Shown: in pieces, positions 58,044 to 64,000 of the stretch
Position numbering within the stretch: the stretch's first letter is position 1
Layout: the number at the start of each line of letters is the position of its first letter
Source of the DNA: an uncultured Oscillibacter sp.
Lineage (GTDB): Bacteria; Bacillota; Clostridia; Oscillospirales; Oscillospiraceae
DNA: 64,000 nt
Assembly: GCA_910583785.1 (NCBI GenBank)
Contig: CAJTZK010000005.1
Coordinates: 8,915-72,914, forward strand
Direction of reading: 5' to 3'
Program-made: the position numbers and the translations under genes
Notes under the pieces: generated by a model
The model's database searches: none
What the model was told of the DNA's origin: nothing
What the model saw: the letters and a program-made list of their open reading frames with translations, nothing else

Positions 58044-59124
58044 GTTTGGAAACATCATCCGCGTCAGCGTCTTCGGCCAGTCCCACGGGAAGGCCATCGG
58101 CGTGGTGGTGGACGGCCTCCCCGCCGGGGAGGCGATTGACCTGGAGGAGCTCCAGCGCTTCCTGGACCGCCGGAGGCCGGGAACGGGCCCCCTCTCCACC
58201 GCCCGGAAGGAAACCGACGTGCCGGAATTCCTCTCCGGCCTGGAGGGGGGAAAGACCTGCGGCGCGCCGCTGTGCGCCGTGATAAAAAACGCGGACCAGC
58301 ACTCGAAGGACTACGGCGAGCTCGCCGATAAGCCCCGGCCGGGCCACGCGGATTTCACCGCCTGGGCCAAGTGGGGCGGCCACGCCGACATGCGGGGCGG
58401 GGGCCATTTCTCCGGGCGGCTGACGGCGCCCCTGTGCGTTGCCGGAGGCATTGCCAAGCAGATCCTGGCCCGCCGGGGAATTTTCGTGGGGGCCCACTTG
58501 GCTTCCGTGGCGGGGATTTGCGACCGGCCCTTCCCCCTGTACCCCACGGCGGCGCTCTTTTCAGAAATCGCCGCCAAGCCCTTCCCCGTCCTGGATGGGG
58601 AGGCGGGGGAACGGATGCGCGCCGCCATTTTGGATGCGAAAAACGATTTGGACAGCGTGGGGGGCGTCATCGAGTGCGCCGCCACCGGCCTGCCGCCCGG
58701 ACTGGGGGAGCCCATGTTTGGGGGCGTTGAAAACCGCCTGGCCGCGGCCCTTTTCGGCATTCCCGCCGTGAAGGGCGTGGAATTTGGCGAGGGGTTCCGG
58801 GCGGCGGAGCTCCGGGGCTCGGAGAACAACGACCCCTTTACCCTGGAGGACGGCGAAATCCGGGCGGAGACCAACCGCGCCGGGGGCATTTTGGGCGGCA
58901 TCACCACGGGGATGCCCCTGGTGCTCCGGGCGGCGGTGAAGCCCACGCCGTCCATTGGGAGGCCCCAGAAAACCGTCCGCCTCTCCGCCATGGAGGCGGC
59001 GGAGCTGGCCATTCACGGGCGGCACGACCCCTGCGTGGCCCACCGGGCGGTCCCGGTGATGGAGGCGGTGACCGCCGCCGTACTTTTGGATATGCTGTTG
59101 GAGGGAAATCATGGAACTTTCTGA
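58033..59124 (+). CDS. aroC: Chorismate synthase
   Basis: EPSP to chorismate, requiring reduced FMN. 363 residues from ATG 58033, overlapping aroA by 11 bases. VFGQSHGKAIGVVVDGLPAG at the N-terminus, RRRPGTGPLSTARKE-like RRPGTGPLSTARKETD, RPGHADFTAWAKWG, RGGGHFSGR (the FMN-contacting Arg/His region) and NRAGGILGGITTGMPL. Confidence 0.95.
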   Translation: MSSEFGNIIRVSVFGQSHGKAIGVVVDGLPAGEAIDLEELQRFLDRRRPGTGPLSTARKETDVPEFLSGLEGGKTCGAPLCAVIKNADQHSKDYGELADKPRPGHADFTAWAKWGGHADMRGGGHFSGRLTAPLCVAGGIAKQILARRGIFVGAHLASVAGICDRPFPLYPTAALFSEIAAKPFPVLDGEAGERMRAAILDAKNDLDSVGGVIECAATGLPPGLGEPMFGGVENRLAAALFGIPAVKGVEFGEGFRAAELRGSENNDPFTLEDGEIRAETNRAGGILGGITTGMPLVLRAAVKPTPSIGRPQKTVRLSAMEAAELAIHGRHDPCVAHRAVPVMEAVTAAVLLDMLLEGNHGTF

Positions 59125-60247
59125 TATCCGCGCCAAGATTGACGCCGTAGACGAGCAATTGCTGAAGCTCTTTTTGGAGCGCATGGACCTGGCGGAGGAA
59201 GTCGCCGCCTATAAAAACGAGCACCGCCTCCCCATTTTGAACAAGGAGCGGGAGCGGGCAGTGCTGGCCAGGGTGACGGAGAGCGCCGGAAGCCGGGAGC
59301 GCTATGCCTACCACCTCTTCTCCACCCTGTTCGAGCTGGCCCGGTCCCGTCAGGCGGAGCTCATCGACGCGCCCACCAAGGTGGGAGCCCAGGTCCGGGC
59401 GTGCCTTGAAAACCGGGACCAGCTCTTCCCCCAGACGGGGTTGGTTGCCTGCCAGGGCATTGAGGGAGGCAATTCCCAGGCGGCCTGCGACAAGATGTTC
59501 CCCCGGGGCAACATTATGTACGTGAAGACCTTCGACGCGGTGGTCTCCGCCGTGGAGGCGGGCTTCTGCAGGTTCGGCGTGCTGCCCATTGAAAACAGCT
59601 CCAACGGGTCCGTCCGGGCGGTGTATGAGCTTTTGCAGGAGCACAGCCTCACCATCGTCCGCTCCACCCGGCTTTGCATCCGCCACGAGCTTTTGGCCCT
59701 CCCCGGGGTAAAGCCGGAGGAGATTACGGAAATCTACTCCCATCCCCAGGCCATCGGCCAGTGCAGCCGCTTCTTAGACGGCCTCAAGGGGGTCAAGGTC
59801 ATCCCCTGCGACAACACCGCCGTGGCGGCGAAGCTGGTGGCGGAGTCGGGAAATAAGCACGCCGCCGCCATCTCCTCCCACCCCTGCGCGGCGCTGTACG
59901 GCCTGGAGTGCGTCAACGGCCAAATCCAAAACAGCGACAACAACTACACCCGCTTCATCTGCGTGGCCAAGGACCCGGCCATCTACGCCGGAGCCAGCCG
60001 GGCCAGCCTGATTATCGCCTTTGAGAACAAGCCCGGGGCCCTGTACGAGATGCTCTCCAAGCTGGCGGCCCTGGACATCAACATGACCAAGCTGGAGTCC
60101 TGCCCCGTCTCCGGCAGCGACTTCGAGTTCATCTTCTTCATCGAGCTGGAGGCGGACCTCCGGGACCCCAGTGTCCGGGCTTGTCTGGAGGAGATGGAGC
60201 GCAGCTGCGCCCAGTTCCACTTCCTGGGGAACTACGCGGAAGTATGA
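59111..60247 (+). CDS. pheA: Bifunctional chorismate mutase-prephenate dehydratase
   Basis: Chorismate to prephenate and on to phenylpyruvate. 378 residues. An AroQ-type mutase domain at about 1-90 (IRAKIDAVDEQLLKLFLERM) is followed by the dehydratase (ACQGIEGGNSQAACDKMF, GVLPIENSSNGSVRAVYELL, SHPQAIGQCSRFL, DNTAVAAKLVAE) and an ACT domain (LIIAFENKPGALYEMLSKLA, LESCPVSGSDFEFIFFI) for Phe feedback. It overlaps aroC by 14 bases. The mutase product also feeds TyrA. Confidence 0.94.
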   Translation: MELSDIRAKIDAVDEQLLKLFLERMDLAEEVAAYKNEHRLPILNKERERAVLARVTESAGSRERYAYHLFSTLFELARSRQAELIDAPTKVGAQVRACLENRDQLFPQTGLVACQGIEGGNSQAACDKMFPRGNIMYVKTFDAVVSAVEAGFCRFGVLPIENSSNGSVRAVYELLQEHSLTIVRSTRLCIRHELLALPGVKPEEITEIYSHPQAIGQCSRFLDGLKGVKVIPCDNTAVAAKLVAESGNKHAAAISSHPCAALYGLECVNGQIQNSDNNYTRFICVAKDPAIYAGASRASLIIAFENKPGALYEMLSKLAALDINMTKLESCPVSGSDFEFIFFIELEADLRDPSVRACLEEMERSCAQFHFLGNYAEV

Positions 60248-61476
60248 GCGAAAAGTGTTACGGCCTTCTGGGCCGCCGCCTGGGCCACAGCTGGTCCGTT
60301 CCCATCCACAAGGCCCTGGGCCGCGAGGGCTACCGCCTCTTTGAGCTGGAGCCCGAGCAGCTGGGGGATTTTCTCCGCCGGGAGGATGTCGGCGGGCTGA
60401 ACGTCACGATTCCCTACAAGCGGGACGTGATGAGATTCTGCGGCGCGATCGACCCGGCGGCGGAGGCCATTGGAAGCGTAAACACCTTGGTCCGCCGGGA
60501 CGGGAAGCTGGCGGGCTATAACACGGACATCGACGGCTTTTTGTATATGCTCCGCCGGGCGGGGATTTCTCTCAAGGGAAAGAACGTGGTGATCCTGGGC
60601 AGCGGCGGGGCCTCCCTCACCGCCCGGGCGGCGGCGGGGATGGAGGGAGCCCGGGAGATCGCGGTGGTCTCCCGCTCCGGGCCGGACAATTATGAAACCC
60701 TGCCGGAGCGCCATGGGGATGCGGAGGTCCTCATCAACACCACCCCCGTGGGCATGTGGCCCCATATGGACGGGGCCCCTGTGGACCTGCGCCGCCTCCC
60801 GGGCCTGACGGACGTGGCGGACGTGATTTACAACCCCGGGCGGACGGACCTTCTTTTACAGGCGGAGGCGCTGGGCCTCCGCCATGCCGGGGGCCTTTCC
60901 ATGCTGGTCCACCAGGCCAAGCGGGCGGAGGAGCTGTTTTTTGATAAGCCCATCCCCGACGGGGAGACGGAGGCCATCACCGCCCGGCTTTGGCGGGAGA
61001 TGACCAACCTCGTGCTGGTGGGGATGCCCGGCAGCGGCAAGACCACCGTGGGCAAGCTCCTGGCGGAGCGGTCCGGGAAATCCTTCGTGGACCTGGACGG
61101 GGAAATCGCCCGCCGGGCGGGCATGTCCATCCCGGAGATGTTCGCCTCCCAGGGAGAGGGCCCGTTCCGGCAGCTGGAGCATGAGGTTTTAACGGAGGCC
61201 TGCGCCAAGAGCGGGCAGATCATCGCCACCGGCGGCGGAGCCGTCCTCCGGGAGGAGAACCGGGCCGCCATGCGCCGCACGGGCCGGGTGTACCGCCTCC
61301 GGCGGCGGCTGGAGGACCTGCCCACCGAGGGCCGCCCCCTCTCCCAGGCCGGGAAGCTGGAGGAGATGGAGCGCCTCCGGGACCCGCTGTACGCGGCGGC
61401 GGCGGACCGGGAGATTTGGAACGTCAACAGCCCGGCGGAAACCGCCGGAGAAATTTGGAGGGATTTTTATGAGTAA
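60244..61476 (+). CDS. aroE-aroK: Fused shikimate dehydrogenase-shikimate kinase
   Basis: One 410-residue chain carries two consecutive pathway steps. AroE part (about 1-250): GLLGRRLGHSWSVPIHKALG, NVTIPYKRDVM (catalytic Lys), YNTDIDGF (catalytic Asp), VILGSGGASLTA (NADP loop) and TTPVGMWP. AroK part (about 256-410): LVGMPGSGKTTVGKLLAERS (Walker A), FVDLDGEIARRAGM, IATGGGAVLREENR, and lid TEGRPLSQAGK. The junction reads ARLWREMTNLVLVGM, with no stop. It starts with ATGA overlap on pheA. The two enzymes are usually separate proteins. Confidence 0.94.
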   Translation: MSEKCYGLLGRRLGHSWSVPIHKALGREGYRLFELEPEQLGDFLRREDVGGLNVTIPYKRDVMRFCGAIDPAAEAIGSVNTLVRRDGKLAGYNTDIDGFLYMLRRAGISLKGKNVVILGSGGASLTARAAAGMEGAREIAVVSRSGPDNYETLPERHGDAEVLINTTPVGMWPHMDGAPVDLRRLPGLTDVADVIYNPGRTDLLLQAEALGLRHAGGLSMLVHQAKRAEELFFDKPIPDGETEAITARLWREMTNLVLVGMPGSGKTTVGKLLAERSGKSFVDLDGEIARRAGMSIPEMFASQGEGPFRQLEHEVLTEACAKSGQIIATGGGAVLREENRAAMRRTGRVYRLRRRLEDLPTEGRPLSQAGKLEEMERLRDPLYAAAADREIWNVNSPAETAGEIWRDFYE

Positions 61477-61909
61477 CGAAAAGAAGAGCATCCTGGTGAT
61501 CAACGGGCCCAACATGAACCTGCTTGGCATCCGCCAGCCGGAAATTTACGGCAACACGGACTACGTGGACCTGGAGAACATGATCACCGCCGAGGCGGAA
61601 CGCCTGGGGGTGACGGTTTCTTTCTTCCAGTCCAACCACGAGGGGGATTTGGTGGACGCCATCCAGCAGGCCTACTTCGACAAGGTGGACGGCATCCTCA
61701 TCAATCCGGGGGCCTACACCCACACCAGCATCGCCCTGCTGGACGCGGTGAAGTCCGTGGGCATCCCCACGGTGGAGGTCCATATCTCGGACCCCGACGC
61801 CCGGGAGGAGTTCCGCCACGTGTCCTATATCCGGGATGCCTGCATCGGTAGCATCCGGGGCCGGGGCGTCCAGGGCTATCTGGCGGGCCTGAAGCTCCTG
61901 GCGGAATAA
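61469..61909 (+). CDS. aroQ: Type II 3-dehydroquinate dehydratase
   Basis: 3-dehydroquinate to 3-dehydroshikimate. 146 residues. LVINGPNMNLLGIRQPEIYG, SNHEGDLVDAIQQAY, INPGAYTHTSIALLDA and VEVHISDP are the type II signatures; the catalytic Tyr is that of PEIYG and the His that of VEVHISD. It overlaps the fusion gene by 8 bases. Last gene of the operon. Confidence 0.96.
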   Translation: MSNEKKSILVINGPNMNLLGIRQPEIYGNTDYVDLENMITAEAERLGVTVSFFQSNHEGDLVDAIQQAYFDKVDGILINPGAYTHTSIALLDAVKSVGIPTVEVHISDPDAREEFRHVSYIRDACIGSIRGRGVQGYLAGLKLLAE

Positions 61910-61915
61910 TGGGAA

Positions 61916-61954
61916 ACAGAAGCCCAGCCCTCTTGGGGCTGGGCTTCTGTTTTA
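61916..61954. terminator. Terminator of the aromatic operon
   Basis: Perfect 15-base arms ACAGAAGCCCAGCCC / GGGCTGGGCTTCTGT with a 5-base loop, followed by TTTA. Probably also serves the converging Cys-rich gene. Confidence 0.9.
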
Positions 61955-61961
61955 TGGACGG

Positions 61962-62303
61962 TTACCCTTTGCAGCCGCAGGGGGAGCAGGGCCCGCAGGA
62001 CCCGCCGTCGGCGCAGGAGATGGTGGGGTCGCAGGTGTTCATGCTCACGTCGTAGCGCACGGGGATGGTGACGCAGATCCGCTGGGTGACGGTGATGGTG
62101 CTGGAGGTCCCGCAAGGGTCGGTGACGCAGTTTACCACGGGCACGCCCTGGCAGGCCACCGTTACGGTGCCCAGGGAGGCGGTGGGGACCAGGGTCACCG
62201 GGGCGGTGACGTCCACGCACTGGGTTACGATTTTATTGCAGCCGCTGTCATCCCCCGGGCAGGGGAGGATGGCCGCGTGCTCATAGGCCTCGTTGATACG
62301 CAA
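61962..62303 (-). CDS. Cys-rich unknown protein, possible spore-coat-type
   Basis: 113 residues from TTG 62303 (GAGGG 6 bases upstream). Twelve or more Cys, several in ILPCPGDDSGCNKIVTQCVD and a dense C-terminal cluster SCGPCSPCGCKG. The middle is Val/Thr-rich beta-type sequence (VTAPVTLVPTASLGTVTVAC, ITVTQRICVTIPV). Such proteins occur in spore-forming Clostridia and are often guessed to be coat components; no direct evidence here. It converges on the aromatic operon. Confidence 0.7.
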   Translation of the reverse strand: MRINEAYEHAAILPCPGDDSGCNKIVTQCVDVTAPVTLVPTASLGTVTVACQGVPVVNCVTDPCGTSSTITVTQRICVTIPVRYDVSMNTCDPTISCADGGSCGPCSPCGCKG

Positions 62304-62496
62304 AGGAATCCCTCGTTTCCTGGAAATTGGCCCCGGTTTCCCGGGAACCTATCCCAGTCTATGCGCCGGGGCCGTCCCCCGTCCCTCCTGTCAAAGGCCC
62401 GTTGGGCGCACCTATTAAAAAAGCCGCTTCCGTTCCGGGGCAAAGCGTGCTATACTATCAGAATGTGACGAAGCAACGAGAAAGGCGGGCCCCGCT

Positions 62497-63867
62497 ATGG
62501 ACGACCACATGGACGAAAAGCAGGAACAGAAATTTCATCAGATGACCGAGACCCCCGTCAGCCGCCTGATCTGCCGGCTGGCCGTGCCCTGTATCATCAG
62601 CATGCTGGTGACCTCTTTTTACAACATGGCGGACACCTTCTTTGTGGGCATGCTGAAAAGCAACAGCGCCACGGGCGCGGTGGGGGTGGTGTTTTCCCTC
62701 ATGGCCATCATCCAGGCGGTGGGCTTCTTCTTCGGCCACGGAAGCGGCAATTTCATCTCCCGGGAGCTGGGGAAGCAGAACTTCGAGGAGGCCAGCAACA
62801 TGGCGGCCACGGGCTTCTTCGCCGCCCTGGCGGCGGGGACGCTGATCTGCGCCCTGGGCCAGGTGTTCCTGGAGCCCCTGGCCATGCTCCTGGGCTCCAC
62901 CGCCACCATCCTGCCCTATACCAAGGCCTACCTCCGGGTGATTCTCTTCGGGGCCCCCTGGATGACCTCCTCCCTGGTGCTGAACAACCAGCTCCGCTAC
63001 CAGGGCTCCGCGGCTTACGCCATGGTGGGCATCGCCAGCGGCGCGGTGCTGAACATCGGCCTGGACCCCCTGCTGATCTTCGGCCTGGACCTGGGGGTGG
63101 CCGGGGCGGCCTGGGCCACCATCATCAGCCAGTTCGTCAGCTTCTGCCTCCTGCTGGCGGGGTGCGCCAAGGGGGGCAACCTCCACATCCACGTCTCCCG
63201 GGTCCAGCTGAAGCTTTCCTATTACGTCCAGATCATCCGGGGGGGCCTGCCCTCCCTGGCGAGGCAGGGCCTGGCCAGCGTGGCCGCCATCTGCCTGAAC
63301 CGGGCCGCCGGGCCTTACGGCGACGCGGCTATCGCCGCCATGGGGGTGGTCCAGCGCATCATGATGTTCGGCGGCTCGGCCATGATCGGCTTTGGCCAGG
63401 GCTTCCAGCCCGTCTGCGGCTTCAACTACGGCGCGAAGCTCTACCACCGGGTGAAGGAGGGCTTCTGGTTCTGCGTGAAGGCCTCCTTCGCCTTCCTCCT
63501 GGCGGTGAGCGCCCTGGGCTTTGCCTTTGCGCCCCAGCTCATCGCCCTCTTCCGGGACGACCCGGAGGTAATTCAAATCGGGACCATGGCCCTGCGGTTC
63601 CAGTGCGTGACGCTGTGCCTCTCCAGCTGGATTGTCATGAGCAACATGATGCTCCAGACCATTGGCAAGACCGCCGGGGCCACCTTCGTGGCCATGTCCC
63701 GCCAGGGCATCTTCTTCATTCCCCTGGTCTATATCCTGTCCCACACCCTGGGCCTCACCGGGGTGGAGATGACCCAGTCGGCGGCGGACGTGCTGACCCT
63801 CCTCTGCGCCGTGCCCATCCAGCTGAGGGCCCTCCGGGAATTAGACACCCTGGGAGGGGCCCCATAA
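62497..63867 (+). CDS. MATE-family multidrug/metabolite transporter
   Basis: 456 residues, about 12 membrane helices in two homologous halves (LAVPCIISMLVTSFYNMADT with FFVG; second half GGLPSLARQGLASVAAICLN). GHGSGNFISRELG and NIGLDPLLIFGLDLGVAGAA are typical of the DinF/NorM-like Clostridial group. Export by Na+ or H+ antiport; substrate unknown. A TATACT -10 element (about 62451-62456) lies upstream with a weak -35. A possible terminator hairpin GCGGGCGGC / GCCGCCCGC lies at 63890-63919. Confidence 0.93.
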   Translation: MDDHMDEKQEQKFHQMTETPVSRLICRLAVPCIISMLVTSFYNMADTFFVGMLKSNSATGAVGVVFSLMAIIQAVGFFFGHGSGNFISRELGKQNFEEASNMAATGFFAALAAGTLICALGQVFLEPLAMLLGSTATILPYTKAYLRVILFGAPWMTSSLVLNNQLRYQGSAAYAMVGIASGAVLNIGLDPLLIFGLDLGVAGAAWATIISQFVSFCLLLAGCAKGGNLHIHVSRVQLKLSYYVQIIRGGLPSLARQGLASVAAICLNRAAGPYGDAAIAAMGVVQRIMMFGGSAMIGFGQGFQPVCGFNYGAKLYHRVKEGFWFCVKASFAFLLAVSALGFAFAPQLIALFRDDPEVIQIGTMALRFQCVTLCLSSWIVMSNMMLQTIGKTAGATFVAMSRQGIFFIPLVYILSHTLGLTGVEMTQSAADVLTLLCAVPIQLRALRELDTLGGAP

Positions 63868-63889
63868 TCCCCTGAAAAAGACCACCAGG

Positions 63890-63919
63890 GCGGGCGGCAT
63901 CCAACCAGGCGCCGCCCGC
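63890..63919 (+). terminator. Possible terminator after the MATE gene
   Basis: 9-base arms GCGGGCGGC / GCCGCCCGC with a 12-base loop; only TCAATCTGTT follows, so it is weak. Nothing else is seen from 63920 to the window end. Confidence 0.45.
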
Positions 63920-64000
63920 TCAATCTGTTAAAAAGCCATTTAACCCGCCAGACCCATCGAATCTCATTTCCCGCCTCCGAAAAAATCACCCGCGGACCCA

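Overview
This 64 kb window comes from the chromosome of a GC-rich, anaerobic-type Firmicute. The best guess is the Oscillospiraceae (Oscillibacter/Flavonifractor/Intestinimonas-like); that name is inferred from gene style and was not tested by any search. The grounds are strong AGGAGG-type ribosome binding sites with many GTG/TTG starts, three T-box leaders on tRNA-synthetase genes, single-chain glycyl-tRNA synthetase, methylglyoxal synthase, MreCD/PBP2, ZapA, a U32 peptidase, and Soj/Spo0J with B. subtilis-type parS sites. Nothing looks like a prophage, a transposase gene or a CRISPR array. The window is essentially core chromosome, sprinkled with non-coding repeat families.

Layout. 1-10.1 kb (+): 3' part of gyrA, rnhA, a translationally coupled pair of related unknown proteins, nadE, a GH3 lipoprotein, a membrane protein, an AlaX editing protein and a small DUF6881-like protein. 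10.2-39.4 kb (mostly -): LtaS-like sulfatase, T-box-glyS, a Vat/CatB-like acetyltransferase (+), aspS, an unknown membrane-anchored protein, T-box-hisS, mscL-rsmG-minD-like-mgsA, an SLH protein, serS, parA-parB followed by two membrane proteins, four parS sites, a GH13 enzyme, mreC-mreD-pbp2, maf, dut, zapA-U32 and degV. 39.5-64 kb (+): a topoisomerase IV-like pair split by a divergent HTH/RHH regulator pair, a YitT protein, a LUD protein, a lipoprotein, tRNA-Gly, small XRE regulators, T-box-(unknown gene)-ileS, a zinc phospholipase-like protein, and finally a complete aromatic amino acid operon, a Cys-rich protein and a MATE transporter. The parS cluster and gyrA suggest an origin-proximal location.

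The most striking signal is upstream of the aromatic operon (53.6-53.9 kb). An unannotated 33-codon reading frame has 8 Tyr/Phe codons among 15 consecutive codons. It is followed by a perfect 11-bp terminator hairpin, and the 3' end of the reading frame can pair with the 5' arm of that terminator. This is the textbook layout of ribosome-mediated attenuation, here placed over DAHP synthase, TyrA, AroB, AroA, AroC, chorismate mutase-prephenate dehydratase, a fused AroE-AroK and AroQ. Together these make the whole route from E4P and PEP to prephenate, phenylpyruvate and the tyrosine precursor.

Other points of interest are: a 62-bp duplication of the nadE 3' end around an inserted intergenic repeat; at least four families of short interspersed repeats sitting between genes; two membrane-anchored paralogues, one behind hisS and one behind parB, that both end against the same repeat family; an unknown gene sharing an Ile T-box leader with ileS; and an Ala in place of the usual quinolone-resistance Ser in the topoisomerase IV A subunit.
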